Below, in pieces: positions 42,176 to 51,502 of a stretch of DNA of 64,000 nucleotides. The notes below the pieces were generated by a model that had not been told where the DNA came from, did no database searches, and worked only from the letters and a program-made list of their open reading frames with translations. Both the position numbers and the translations under genes were made by a program. The stretch is from Vibrio inusitatus (GTDB lineage: Bacteria; Pseudomonadota; Gammaproteobacteria; Enterobacterales; Vibrionaceae): the NCBI GenBank assembly GCA_024346935.1, contig AP024878.1, positions 744,001-808,000 on the forward strand, given 5' to 3'. Each line of letters begins with the position of its first letter. The stretch's first letter is position 1.

Positions 42176-43300
42176 TTGTTAATAAAATGTATCTTAAAGG
42201 TTGGTTGTATCTTGGTTAATATCCCGTTTTGGTTGTCTGCCTGTCTTAAACTTGCAATCTCAGTAAGTATCTTTTCTATTCTTCCATCCTATTTAACGGT
42301 TATTGAGCAACACTTAACCCTATCAGCCACATTGCTAAACTACTTGGCCACCACAGAATTGATGGGTTTTGCTCTGGCCTGCGCCATTAACTATTATTTT
42401 TTGAGGCATAACTTTCGATTCAATGACAATGTTGCTCTTGCTCTTTTATGTCTTTGCCATTTGAGCAGTGCCTTTATCAGTGATGTTTCATTGTTTTTTA
42501 TCATGAGAGGGTTGGCCGGTGTATGTGCAGGACTGGTTATTGTTCGCTGCTATGAAGTTTTAGGTGCAGAGGAAAACCCTGACGCCGCATTTGGTAAAGC
42601 AATTGCAATTCAGATGCTGACGACGGCGGTATTATTTTTGCTTCTTCCTAGCTTGGTGAATTACTACGATACGAGCATTTTCTTTATCGCTCTTGGGGTA
42701 CTTGTCGCATTTACGCTATTGCTTAAGCCTTTATCAGTTCCAAACTCCAAAGTGAGTAAATTATCAGAAGAAATTGATTTAACCGTGGTATTGATCAGCT
42801 TAAGCGCTATGGTGATGGTGATACTAACCCATTCAGCAATTTGGTCTACTCTCGGAGCCTATGCAATCGCTCACCATATTGAATTGGGGGATCAAGGGTT
42901 GTTGTTTGCTTTTGGAACATTGTTCAGTGTGGCTGGCGCCATACTAGCTACGTTTCCAGTGGCTCATCAAAGAAAAACCTTGATATTGAGTATAGCGATT
43001 TGTCTTCAGTGCCTTGTGGTGTCGACCATGTTGACTGGTGATGATATGGTTAGTTTTATCATCGCAACCTGTATTTTCCAATTGCTGTGGAACCTTATCG
43101 TGCCTCTTGTGATGGGGACAATGGCAAGTGGACGCTATGGCAATGTTGTTATTCGCTTTACCTTAGCGGCTCAAACACTCGGAGCTGCTCTAGGTCCGCT
43201 CATGTTAGTTCCTGGTTGGGTGCTGCCGGAGGTTATAGGACTCCTGCTCATTACCTATCTATTAGTATCTTCTACGATCAAAATCCAAAAATCTCTTTAA
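42176..43300 (+). CDS. MFS-like membrane protein
   Basis: The reading frame has about 374 residues with ten to twelve hydrophobic helices and a major-facilitator look (LRHNFRFNDNVALALLCLCH, FIMRGLAGVCAGLVIVRCYEVLG as helix 4-5 region, and a second half of similar layout). Transport substrate unknown. The start is doubtful: the frame opens with TTG at 42176, and a TTG about 33 bases later (LVNIPFWLS) has AAGG upstream. The gene lies before the PAP2-barrel gene. Confidence 0.65.
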   Translation: MLIKCILKVGCILVNIPFWLSACLKLAISVSIFSILPSYLTVIEQHLTLSATLLNYLATTELMGFALACAINYYFLRHNFRFNDNVALALLCLCHLSSAFISDVSLFFIMRGLAGVCAGLVIVRCYEVLGAEENPDAAFGKAIAIQMLTTAVLFLLLPSLVNYYDTSIFFIALGVLVAFTLLLKPLSVPNSKVSKLSEEIDLTVVLISLSAMVMVILTHSAIWSTLGAYAIAHHIELGDQGLLFAFGTLFSVAGAILATFPVAHQRKTLILSIAICLQCLVVSTMLTGDDMVSFIIATCIFQLLWNLIVPLVMGTMASGRYGNVVIRFTLAAQTLGAALGPLMLVPGWVLPEVIGLLLITYLLVSSTIKIQKSL

Positions 43301-43344
43301 TGCTCAGATAAGAATCCATTTTTCCAAGCTAGAATAGCTCTATC

Positions 43345-43390
43345 TATCGGTATTATAGATTGTTACCATTTTCTCCTATCGATTAATTCC
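43345..43390 (+). promoter_or_regulatory. Shared-motif promoter element upstream of the PAP2-barrel gene
   Basis: TATCGGTATTATAGAT matches 60167-60182 at 15 of 16 positions. It is followed by ATTTTCTCCTATCGATTA, close to ATTTTCACCTATTGATTA upstream of the barrel gene at 54119. These are segments of a motif found across the 43-62 kb region. Confidence 0.6.
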
Positions 43391-43441
43391 ATTTAGTATT
43401 GCCTTAGAAATAATCAGTTACATTTTTTTAAGGTCAATAAC

Positions 43442-44707
43442 ATGAAAGTAAAACTACTTACTGCACTCTTAAGCCTATCTGCTATTGCACCAGTGCTTGC
43501 TGGGGAAAATGCAATTAATACCTCAGTAAATGACGAATATGTTGAGGCTGGTGATTATTTACAGATATTAATTCCAGCAACAGGTTTGTTCGCCACTTGG
43601 CTACATGATGATCCAGAAGGCGCAAAACAATTAGCGCTTTCTGTAGGTGCAACACAAGTTATAGTTCACGGCACAAAAAACTTGGTAGGACGTATGCGTC
43701 CAAACAGTAGCAGTCCAAATTCTTTCCCATCAGGACACACGGCAGCCGCTTTTTCTGGTGCTGCGTTTTTACAAAGTCGATACGGCGCTGCTTGGGGTGT
43801 GCCAGCCTATGCTGCTGCATCATTTGTTGGGCTTAGCCGAATGCATGGTAACCGTCACTTTGCCGATGATGTGCTTGCCGCTGCGGGTATTTCATTCTTG
43901 GTTAACCAATACCTAATTTCTCCATATCAATCAAAAAATATGGCTTTCTCAGCGACTCCGACAAAAGATGGCGTGCAATTGGGCGCAAGCTTTACCAATG
44001 ACTTTTTTACCAAGCAGTCAAGAAAGGCCTATGAACAGCGTACATCTAAGCCTCAAAAACATCGTTTTGAATTAGATATTGGCTTCAATATGACAGATAG
44101 TTTTAAAAAAGCGGGGCTACCAGGAGACAAGTTGGTGGATGAAAATCAACCCTTTGCGTCAGCGAACTACAGCTATCAGTTAGATAAAGATTCATTCCTA
44201 CAGTTCCACTTGTCACCAAACGAAACTCGCCGTTATGGTGAAATGGGCAGCGACACGAGCTATCTAGGAGAGCAATACAAAAGTGGCGATGACATCTATG
44301 TGGCATTTCGTCAGTGGTCAGTCGGTGGTTCTTACAACCAAATGTTCGAGCTAACAGATGACCTAACTGCAAGCCTTGGTGTTGGTGCATCAGGTTACTT
44401 ACTTGAGGTTGAAATGGACAAAGAGAAGGGTGGCCAGCACATTGAATCATCTACATTACGTTTGTTGCCTAGCATTAATTCGAAGCTAGATTATGAAATC
44501 GTCGATGACCTTCATACTTTTGCTAATGTCGAATACCAGCACCTAAAACGTGACCATGTATTGTTAGCTGAAGCGGGTGTTAGCTACGACTTAAATAAAG
44601 AATGGGACATCAGTGTGAAGTACCAGCATCAAGATGCAAAATGGGCTAGTCAGCAAATCGACTACAAAACAAGATCGGTTGTATTTAGTATTGCGAACCG
44701 CTTCTAG
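43442..44707 (+). CDS. PAP2 phosphatase fused to an outer-membrane beta-barrel
   Basis: The 421-residue precursor has a signal peptide (about residues 1-20). The PAP2 (type 2 phosphatidic acid phosphatase) signature is complete: Lys79 and Arg86-Pro87 (KNLVGRMRP), PSGH at 96-99, and Ser132-Arg133, His139 and Asp143 (SRMHGNRHFADD). From about residue 190 the protein turns into amphipathic beta-strands and ends VFSIANRF, an outer-membrane beta-signal. This suggests a phosphatase domain held at the outer membrane by a barrel. Substrate is not known; lipid phosphates or lipid A are possible. The terminator follows. Confidence 0.82.
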   Translation: MKVKLLTALLSLSAIAPVLAGENAINTSVNDEYVEAGDYLQILIPATGLFATWLHDDPEGAKQLALSVGATQVIVHGTKNLVGRMRPNSSSPNSFPSGHTAAAFSGAAFLQSRYGAAWGVPAYAAASFVGLSRMHGNRHFADDVLAAAGISFLVNQYLISPYQSKNMAFSATPTKDGVQLGASFTNDFFTKQSRKAYEQRTSKPQKHRFELDIGFNMTDSFKKAGLPGDKLVDENQPFASANYSYQLDKDSFLQFHLSPNETRRYGEMGSDTSYLGEQYKSGDDIYVAFRQWSVGGSYNQMFELTDDLTASLGVGASGYLLEVEMDKEKGGQHIESSTLRLLPSINSKLDYEIVDDLHTFANVEYQHLKRDHVLLAEAGVSYDLNKEWDISVKYQHQDAKWASQQIDYKTRSVVFSIANRF

Positions 44708-44736
44708 AGGAAATACAGCTCTGGATCTATCAATCA

Positions 44737-44767
44737 ACCGCTCTTATTAGTAAGAGCGGTTTTTCTT
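44737..44767 (+). terminator. Terminator after the PAP2-barrel gene
   Basis: ACCGCTCTTA/TAAGAGCGGT with a TTAG loop is followed by a T-rich tract. Confidence 0.9.
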
Positions 44768-44876
44768 TATTCATTATGCAGAGTCACCTATTAAAAAAGT
44801 TAATGGTACCTAAATAGGTGTATTTATAGTTGCGGTATATCTTAGCGACCAAACCATCCATCGCGAGAAAGCCACT

Positions 44877-47800
44877 ATGTTCAGGTTTTTTATAACAAGA
44901 CCAAAACTGGCCATTGTTCTATCTATATTTATTTCAGTAGCAGGGCTTATATCTGCTTACTTATCTCCAATGGGGCGCTATCCCGATGTGGCGCGATTGA
45001 CTATTGCAGTTGATACTTGGATGGACGGAGCCACCGCAGAAGTTGTCACTAAAACTATTGCGCCAGAGATTGAAAAGCAAGTCAATGGTGTTGCGGGTAT
45101 GCAATACATGAAGTCGACCTCAGGCTCAGATGGTACCTATTCCCTTGAGGTGATCTTCGATAACTCAACCAATGCTGATAATGCGGTGACCTTAGTACAA
45201 AACAGGGTCAACTTGGCTCTACCTGAGTTGCCGGGGGACGTAATGCGAAATGGCGTCAAGGTGGAGAAACTGTCTAACGGTATGTTGATTGGCCTATCCA
45301 TTCAAGATTCAAGTGGAGAAGCGACAGATACTCAAATCAGTGCCTTCGCTGGTGGTCAATTTAAAGAAGCTTTACAACGTATTCCAGGTATCTCCAAGGT
45401 TGATGTTTTGGGTGAAAAGAAATACGCAATGCGTATTTGGCTCAACCCAAATAAGATGCGTCAATTATCGGTGGATGTGACTGCAATTCAGAATGCGATA
45501 GCCACCCAAAATAAGATCAGCCCAGCAGGCTCACTAGTAGGGGATTTACTTGAATATCCACTGACTGTAGATGGCGGCTTAACCAACAAGCAGCAGTTTG
45601 AAAATATCGTAATTAGAGGTGATGCACTGCATCGAAAAGTATTTCTTAAAGACGTTGCTAAGGTAGAACTAGGAGCGGAGGTCTACACCGCCAATGCCTA
45701 TGCAGGAGTTAGTGCCGGCTCTGTAGTCTTTATCTACAAAACCCCAGATGCGAACGCTGTAGAGGTCGGAAATGCTGTTGCAGAGCTGGTCACAAGTATC
45801 AAGTCTGAATATCAAATTGAGTATGTGTACGATGCTACTAACTTTGTACACGGGGCTATCGACAATGTGTTGGAAACCCTATTACTGGCGTTAGTTGTCG
45901 TTGGCATGGTCACTTTGATCTTTATGCAATCTTTACGACTCACCTTTATTACAGTGACAGCCATTCCCGTTTCATTGATTGGTACCTTTGCTTTTATGTA
46001 TGCCCTTGGTATCGATATCAACATTATCTCAATGCTGGGTTTGGTGATGGCCATAGGCATTGTGGTAGATGCTGCCATCATAGTGATTGAGGCGACGGAG
46101 TATGAGCTCAATCACAATCCTGAATTGACAGTGCCAGAAGCGGTTGGCATTGCTCTTGATAAGGTGGTTGCTCCTATTATTGCCTCCGCCTTGGTTTTGT
46201 TATCTGTGTTTGCCCCTACCATATTTATGAGCGGTATGACGGGTATTATCTACAGTGAATTTGGCATCGTGTTGAGTGTATCAGTGCTAGTTTCTACCGT
46301 TGTTGCTCTGAGTTTGACGCCAGCACTATGTGCCTTATTTATGAAGCCACCTAAGAAAGGTTTTATTGCTCGCAACGTAGAGCGTGTGATTGGTTTTAAG
46401 ATCAGTGCATTTACTGGTGTGACTTCGGGTTTTGTTCGCTTTCCATTGCTTTCGATTGTTTTGCTAGGGATTGGTGTCTGGTTTGCCATTGACCACGGAA
46501 AAGACCTGCCACAAGGAATGTTGCCAGCGGAGGATACTAGCGCGGTATTTGTTGTTGGGGGCTTTGAGCCAGGTACCGCATTGAGTGTCACCGATAACCA
46601 TACGATTGAGGTCGTTGAGGCGCTACAGAAAATACCGGGAGTGCGTAACTCCATTGCTGCATCAGGGTTTAATCTACTTAATGGCAATGCTGATATGAGT
46701 AGCTTTCTGATCCTATTGAACTTGGAGAATATCGAACAGCGCGATTTGTCTGATGAGAAAATTACGGCAGAAGCCAATACCATATTACAGGCAATGGACA
46801 TTGAGGGGTTTGCGTTCAAGCCTCCTGTTATACCTGAGCTTGGTATGGTTGATGGCGTTAACTTTGTATTAATTGATCACTACGCTCGCTCTCCTATTGA
46901 ATTGGGTCAAGACACACATGCCATTATTGAGCAGCTAAATGGCAAAGAATCGATTTCGCTGGCCATGACTCAGTTTGCGGTTAACAAGCCCTCGATAAAG
47001 CTCAATATTAATCGTAATAAAATGCTGGAATATGGCATTAGCTACGCTGAGCTTGTTGATGGCATGCAGGCCCATTTTGGTGGGCAATACGTGAATACAT
47101 TCAATCTAGACGGTCGTAACTACAAAGTCATGATGCAAAATGCCCCTGAGTATCGACTGGATAAAAAGGCTTTGCAGAATGTGTATATTAACTATGCCAA
47201 TGGTATGAGCCAACCGGCAGCCAAACTGTTCAGTGTCGAGCCTATTACGGTCCCTAACTTTTTGAATCGTTTTAATGGCATGCAGTCTGTTTCTATTGAT
47301 GTATTGCCAACAGGCTCTACCGGTGCGGCGATAGAGACACTGCAACAATTAGAACTGCCAGAAGGCTACTCCATTGAATTTACTGGTACTGCAAAAGAAG
47401 AGATTGAAGCGGGTAGCCAGGCCACAATCATTCTCGCTGTTGCATTGCTGATCACTTATTTAGTGTTAGTGGGGCAGTATGAAAGCTGGCTTATTCCTGC
47501 AGCAATTATGACTATGGTTCCCACTGCGGTTATTGGCATCATTGCCGGTGTCGAGCTTCTGGGAAGTGAGGTTACCATCTTTACCCAGTTGGCCGCTGTA
47601 TTGCTGGTGGGGATGGCTGTGCGAAATGCCATCTTGATAGTGGAGTACGCGAAAGAGTTGCGTGAGATCCAAGGCCTGCCGGTTAAAAAGGCGGCCGTAG
47701 AGGCGCTAAGACTAAGAGCGCGAGCGGTATTTATGACCGCATTTTCGTTTGCGGTTGGACTCGTCCCCTTAATGTTATCCGATGCAATCGGTAGCGGTGC

Positions 47801-47948
47801 CCAGCAGGCTCTGGGTTGGGCTTCTTTTGGCGGGATTGTGACGGCCACCTTCCTCGGTTGCATCGCGGCTTGCGTTCTATTTGTTATTTTTCAATCTATT
47901 CGGGAGCGTTTCCGCTCCCCAAAACTCAACGTGCAAATTGCACAGTAA
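44877..47948 (+). CDS. RND efflux permease (HAE1-like), partner genes absent
   Basis: This 1023-residue protein has the twelve-helix RND plan with two large periplasmic loops. The first helix motif (MFRFFITRPKLAIVLSIFIS) and the LTPALCALFMKP and GSGAQQALGWASFGG motifs match HAE1 pumps. In AcrB the proton relay uses Asp407, Asp408 and Lys940; by alignment, position 408 is Ala (Asp398-Ala399 in VVDAAIIVIE) and Lys940 is Arg916 (AVRNAILIVEYAK). No membrane fusion protein or TolC-like gene is adjacent. It may borrow partners or be altered in function. Confidence 0.88.
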   Translation: MFRFFITRPKLAIVLSIFISVAGLISAYLSPMGRYPDVARLTIAVDTWMDGATAEVVTKTIAPEIEKQVNGVAGMQYMKSTSGSDGTYSLEVIFDNSTNADNAVTLVQNRVNLALPELPGDVMRNGVKVEKLSNGMLIGLSIQDSSGEATDTQISAFAGGQFKEALQRIPGISKVDVLGEKKYAMRIWLNPNKMRQLSVDVTAIQNAIATQNKISPAGSLVGDLLEYPLTVDGGLTNKQQFENIVIRGDALHRKVFLKDVAKVELGAEVYTANAYAGVSAGSVVFIYKTPDANAVEVGNAVAELVTSIKSEYQIEYVYDATNFVHGAIDNVLETLLLALVVVGMVTLIFMQSLRLTFITVTAIPVSLIGTFAFMYALGIDINIISMLGLVMAIGIVVDAAIIVIEATEYELNHNPELTVPEAVGIALDKVVAPIIASALVLLSVFAPTIFMSGMTGIIYSEFGIVLSVSVLVSTVVALSLTPALCALFMKPPKKGFIARNVERVIGFKISAFTGVTSGFVRFPLLSIVLLGIGVWFAIDHGKDLPQGMLPAEDTSAVFVVGGFEPGTALSVTDNHTIEVVEALQKIPGVRNSIAASGFNLLNGNADMSSFLILLNLENIEQRDLSDEKITAEANTILQAMDIEGFAFKPPVIPELGMVDGVNFVLIDHYARSPIELGQDTHAIIEQLNGKESISLAMTQFAVNKPSIKLNINRNKMLEYGISYAELVDGMQAHFGGQYVNTFNLDGRNYKVMMQNAPEYRLDKKALQNVYINYANGMSQPAAKLFSVEPITVPNFLNRFNGMQSVSIDVLPTGSTGAAIETLQQLELPEGYSIEFTGTAKEEIEAGSQATIILAVALLITYLVLVGQYESWLIPAAIMTMVPTAVIGIIAGVELLGSEVTIFTQLAAVLLVGMAVRNAILIVEYAKELREIQGLPVKKAAVEALRLRARAVFMTAFSFAVGLVPLMLSDAIGSGAQQALGWASFGGIVTATFLGCIAACVLFVIFQSIRERFRSPKLNVQIAQ

Positions 47949-47976
47949 TTAATCTAACTTAATAAAAGGGTAAAAA

Positions 47977-48069
47977 ATGAAAGGCCTATCTCGATACGTG
48001 ACATCACTGCTTTATACCAGTGCATTCTCATGGTTCTTGATTATTGCCTCTGTTGCATTGCGCGTATAG
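47977..48069 (+). CDS. 30-residue membrane peptide downstream of the RND permease
   Basis: The frame ATG at 47977 to TAG at 48069 encodes 30 residues: a short positive N-terminus (MKGLSRY) then a hydrophobic stretch of about 20 residues, including SAFSWFLIIASVAL. An AAAGGG ribosome-binding site is 6 bases upstream, and the gap to the permease stop is 28 bases. E. coli AcrZ is a small membrane protein that binds AcrB; this could be an analogue, but no sequence likeness is claimed. Confidence 0.6.
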   Translation: MKGLSRYVTSLLYTSAFSWFLIIASVALRV

Positions 48070-48169
48070 AGTCAAACGAATATCAAAGTAGCGTCATACA
48101 GGAAGAGGACGCTTATATCCTATAAAATTGCCGATTAGTTTCCTATCCTCACTCTACAGGTTGACCTAG

Positions 48170-49054
48170 CTAGTTTTTCTCGTTAGTTATTAATGCTTTT
48201 ATACGGTTTTGAAAAAACTTTTGAACATCATTAAGTGGTCGATTTTTTTGCCAGATTAAATCGTATTGTACAGTGATGTTTGTTTGTAAAAACTCAGGAG
48301 ATAATACCTTGAGGTTGCTATCAATTTCTTCTTCCACCGAAAACACCATAGCCCAACCTACACCCGCTTTTACCAACTGAACTAAATTGGTGTGACCATT
48401 TACATAGCATAAAGAGGGTGACATAACAGTTGTTGTATATAGAGGGCCCTTATCATCAATATCGATGCTTAGTACCTGCGTATACGACATCAAATCATCA
48501 TTACTCACCGATTTTTTGTTCGCAAGAGGGTGGTGCTTTCCACAAACAATATACACATGACAGTGACCTATAGCTTGAAACTCATAAAACTGGCTATTTC
48601 CCTCTAGGCTTGGTGTAAAAGCTAAATCAACTTTATGTTCTCTCACAGCACTAAAAATAGCACTAGCGCTTTGCTGGCTAACCTTGATCTTCATATGTGG
48701 CCATCGTTGTTGCGCTTGCTTTATTAAAGGCGCAAATACTTGAAAATTAATATCTTCATGAACGGCGAAGCAAAAACGTGCTGGTATCCCTTCGGTTAAG
48801 TGAGCCGCATTACGCGTAAAACGTTCCATACTGTCAACTACAACTTTTGCACCATCATAAAGGTTTAAGCCAGCTTCTGTCAGTTGTGGGTATTTTCCTT
48901 CTCTATTGAAGAGTTGCACGCCTAACTCATCTTCTAAGCGAGCCACGTTTCCGCTGATGGTAGCAAGGTGCTTGCCAAGCAATCTCCCTGCCGCAGTAAA
49001 CGAGCCGGTGTCTGCCGCTGCTATGAAACATTTCAATAGGTCAGGCTTAATCAT
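48170..49054 (-). CDS. LysR-family transcriptional regulator (1 of 4)
   Basis: This 294-residue LysR-type protein has an N-terminal winged HTH (DLLKCFIAAADTGSFTAAGRLLGKHLATISG) and a periplasmic-binding-protein-like effector domain. The recognition-helix region GK-x-x-(S/A)T(I/V)S is shared with the regulators at 52782 and 57082, so those three may read similar DNA sites. It is convergent with the RND permease and the 30-residue peptide. Its promoter region carries a variant of the shared motif. Confidence 0.9.
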   Translation of the reverse strand: MIKPDLLKCFIAAADTGSFTAAGRLLGKHLATISGNVARLEDELGVQLFNREGKYPQLTEAGLNLYDGAKVVVDSMERFTRNAAHLTEGIPARFCFAVHEDINFQVFAPLIKQAQQRWPHMKIKVSQQSASAIFSAVREHKVDLAFTPSLEGNSQFYEFQAIGHCHVYIVCGKHHPLANKKSVSNDDLMSYTQVLSIDIDDKGPLYTTTVMSPSLCYVNGHTNLVQLVKAGVGWAMVFSVEEEIDSNLKVLSPEFLQTNITVQYDLIWQKNRPLNDVQKFFQNRIKALITNEKN

Positions 49055-49078
49055 TATTGCTTCCTCGCTTAATCAACC

Positions 49079-49132
49079 CTATCTATTTTCAATAGGTAAC
49101 CTATTAACCACTATTTAAATAATGATAGATAA
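49079..49132 (-). promoter_or_regulatory. Shared-motif operator upstream of the LysR gene at 48170
   Basis: CTATCTATTTTCA at 49079-49091 is identical to the 13-mer at 54012-54024 upstream of a barrel gene. AATAGGTAACCTATT follows as an inverted repeat. The position just upstream of the LysR start suggests self-regulation. Confidence 0.6.
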
Positions 49133-49279
49133 TACTTCTGAATTCAATAAATATGGACCTTATTGATAAGCAGGTGTGTTATGACAGTAGGCGCTTTAAG
49201 CATGTTGAACATGACCTAGGAAAGGACAAAAAACTTAATACTTAGATAACTCAACTAATTAGACTTAGAGATTAACGTT

Positions 49280-49506
49280 GTGAAAAATACTCTACAAGCA
49301 ATCGCTATTGCAGAATCAATGGCTACAACTATTGGTGCAAATGCAGCATCAATTGAGGCAGTCCCAGAGCTTAATACAGAACAATCTTTTTATTCACCAG
49401 AAGTGTTTGTTCAGCAAGATAATATTCCAGTGGTTGAACCACTGGGTATCTGAGTGGTGTTTATCCAAATGATATAAATACAATAACTGCTCTTACTCTG
49501 GATTGA
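49280..49506 (+). pseudogene. Decayed secreted-protein gene fragment
   Basis: A GTG-started frame encodes a degenerate signal peptide (VKNTLQAIAIAESMATTIGANA) and continues ASIEAVPELNTEQSF to a stop at 49453. Reading on in the +1 frame near 49444 gives GYLSGVYPNDINTITALTLD before a stop at 49506, so a frameshift probably broke a longer gene. Family not recognised. Confidence 0.4.
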
Positions 49507-49683
49507 GGTAATGGCTAATAGACCAAGGACGGTTGTTGATTTTGATAACCTTGAGGTGTTCTACATGTTTTTTATTTTTCGACTGCGCAAAGCTGCACAG
49601 CTAATCACCCCCCGATACTACAGATATATCCGATTCTCCATTCGAGTAAACAATTTAACTCACCAACCATGGATGAAGCTCTA

Positions 49684-50553
49684 ATGAAAAGATTGATTGC
49701 TGTTGCTGTAGCGACAGTACTGCTAGTAGGCTGTGGCGGTAAATCCAATTCAAAACCCAATCAATGTAAAGCTGGTACAGCTTGGAACCCAAAACAAGGA
49801 AAGTGTGTTACCGCGCCAGATAGTGGTGGTAAACCATTGACTCCGTTGATTCCATCAAAGCCAACCCCTCCGACAAAGCCAACCCCTCCAGTTGAGCCAG
49901 CGGAGCATTGTAGTACCAAGAATAAATATCATGACTGGCATAAAGATACGTCATCTGTCGAAAAATATTATTCGACTATGACGGTTAATAACTGTAACAA
50001 CGTTGTTCACTCAGCAGTTTCGATTCCAAAAGAAGGTATAGATCCTAATGAATCCAATGGATATGAGTTGCAATATTTCAGCGACGTAACCGAATACTCA
50101 GAGGAAGGGCATCCGAGAATTTTCGATGGTCATGCGGTATTTAGTACCCATCGCCAAGCGATCTATAACGATGGTGCAGAAACATGGCCAATGAGCATGT
50201 TTGTCGTTGTTGAACACGCTCCTGTTCCAGAGTCAGCAAGAATACTAGGTGCGACAGAATGCAGCTATCGAGCTAGTTTGCAATTCACAGCTTTGGTAAT
50301 CCAAGGCAAATTCGAGCGTTTTCGAAATAAGAAACGTGGCGGTACAGGCAGACTAGAATGTAAAGACCGTAGTGGGAGTTTGGTTGTAGATATTTCAGGC
50401 ATGCTGGTATTTACCGAACAAGGTGAGTTCGATGTCAATCACCCATCATATGACGAACAAACTGCACAGTTGTGGAGTGACTATGGTTTTCACGCATTTC
50501 ATGAAAAGTTTGAGGAAGCGAATCGTTTTGCAGCGCCAGTGAAAGAGGAATGA
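49684..50553 (+). CDS. Lipoprotein with proline-rich linker, unknown function
   Basis: The 289-residue precursor has a lipobox (LLVGC, Cys17), then a Lys/Pro-rich tether with a KPTPPTKPTPP repeat at about 57-67, and a globular domain from about residue 75 with several cysteines (CSTKNKY, NNCNNVV, TECSYRA, LECKDRS) that could form disulfides. No known family is evident. I chose the ATG at 49684 because the signal begins there (MKRLIAVAVATVLLVGC). A strong terminator follows 115 bases after the stop. Confidence 0.7.
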   Translation: MKRLIAVAVATVLLVGCGGKSNSKPNQCKAGTAWNPKQGKCVTAPDSGGKPLTPLIPSKPTPPTKPTPPVEPAEHCSTKNKYHDWHKDTSSVEKYYSTMTVNNCNNVVHSAVSIPKEGIDPNESNGYELQYFSDVTEYSEEGHPRIFDGHAVFSTHRQAIYNDGAETWPMSMFVVVEHAPVPESARILGATECSYRASLQFTALVIQGKFERFRNKKRGGTGRLECKDRSGSLVVDISGMLVFTEQGEFDVNHPSYDEQTAQLWSDYGFHAFHEKFEEANRFAAPVKEE

Positions 50554-50667
50554 TGAAGCAACAAAGTGAAACCAATATGAATCAGTTTAACAATGAAAAA
50601 TGTACTCTTAGTTCTACGTTTAAACCAACAGTTTTTATCACAGTACACTTTGCTTAGGGGCTGCAAA

Positions 50668-50697
50668 ATAGAGGCGGAATTTCCGCCTCTATTCTTT
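50668..50697 (+). terminator. Terminator downstream of the lipoprotein gene
   Basis: AATAGAGGCGGAA pairs perfectly with TTCCGCCTCTATT around a single T, followed by a T-rich stretch. Confidence 0.75.
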
Positions 50698-51107
50698 GAA
50701 AAGAAGTCAATCTTACAGACTAGATACGAAATGATAAATCGTATTGTGGTGACTTTTGACTCACATCCTCAATATACAGCTAACCTTGGCATTTCGGATG
50801 ATTGGGGCTTTTTTACCAAGTATTGTGTTTCTATCACCACCCCCGAGTAGGTATCATACTCCTCTCCCTCACTCCCTATTTACTTTCTCATGTCGAGATT
50901 TCCCAGTATACAAATACAGCGGGTACAGCGGGATTTGTAGTGAACGCCTCTACTGGCCTAATGGGGTTGGACACTGAATTGAGAGGCTACATTTGTCAAT
51001 TCAATGAGGTGAAAAGAGCTTTTAAACAAGCATCAGCCTTCTTCGCCAAAGTAATAAAGTAAAGTTTAATTTCGTTAAAACTGAATCCTTTCAATTTCCT
51101 GTTGTTA
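50698..51107. other. Intergenic region with no supported gene
   Basis: Overlapping short frames exist, but none has a recognisable domain or good ribosome-binding site. It borders an IS5-family remnant and may itself be decayed. Confidence 0.5.
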
Positions 51108-51480
51108 GGCCTGTTGTGTAATTCAAAAATAGACTAAGTGGCCTGGAGTAGGATATTTCTCAAACAAAACACTGAGTTTCAGGTATACCTAATCTCGTTA
51201 GTTTGAGTAGATTAGGCAGCACTTCTACATCTGTCACGCCTGAAAGGGTCAGTTCGGCTACGACGATCTCATGGGTATTGGTATCGACTGCAAGATGGAA
51301 CTTACGCCAAAATAGACGCCTGCCATCGGTTCCATGCTTTTTTATCTTCCATTCACCCTCTCCGCATACCTTGAGCTCTGAAGCATCAATGGCTAGGTGT
51401 TAGTGCCTCTAGTAGAGGCTTTGAAGCAAACCTCCACATCCTTAGCTCGGCACCTTCGCCTTATTCTGAAGTAAGCAAGA
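51108..51480 (-). mobile_element. IS5-family (IS903-like) transposase remnant
   Basis: On the minus strand the frame reads HLAIDASELKVCGEGEWKIK and on to LFWRKFHLAVDTNTHEIVVAEL, matching the DDE-transposase core of IS903-type elements. A frameshift and stop separate it from an upstream segment VCFKASTRGTNT. The C-terminal part ends early at QCFV. Sequence near 51108 (GGCCTGTTGTGTAATTC) could be one terminal repeat. The element is not functional. Confidence 0.75.
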
Positions 51481-51502
51481 AAGCCACCAAGGATAAAAGC
51501 GG

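Noticed and set aside
50593..51062. Several overlapping plus-strand frames after the lipoprotein gene
   Set aside because: They overlap each other and a strong terminator hairpin, and none has a recognisable domain.
51203..51403. Plus-strand open frame in the IS remnant
   Set aside because: It is antisense to the recognisable transposase core on the minus strand.
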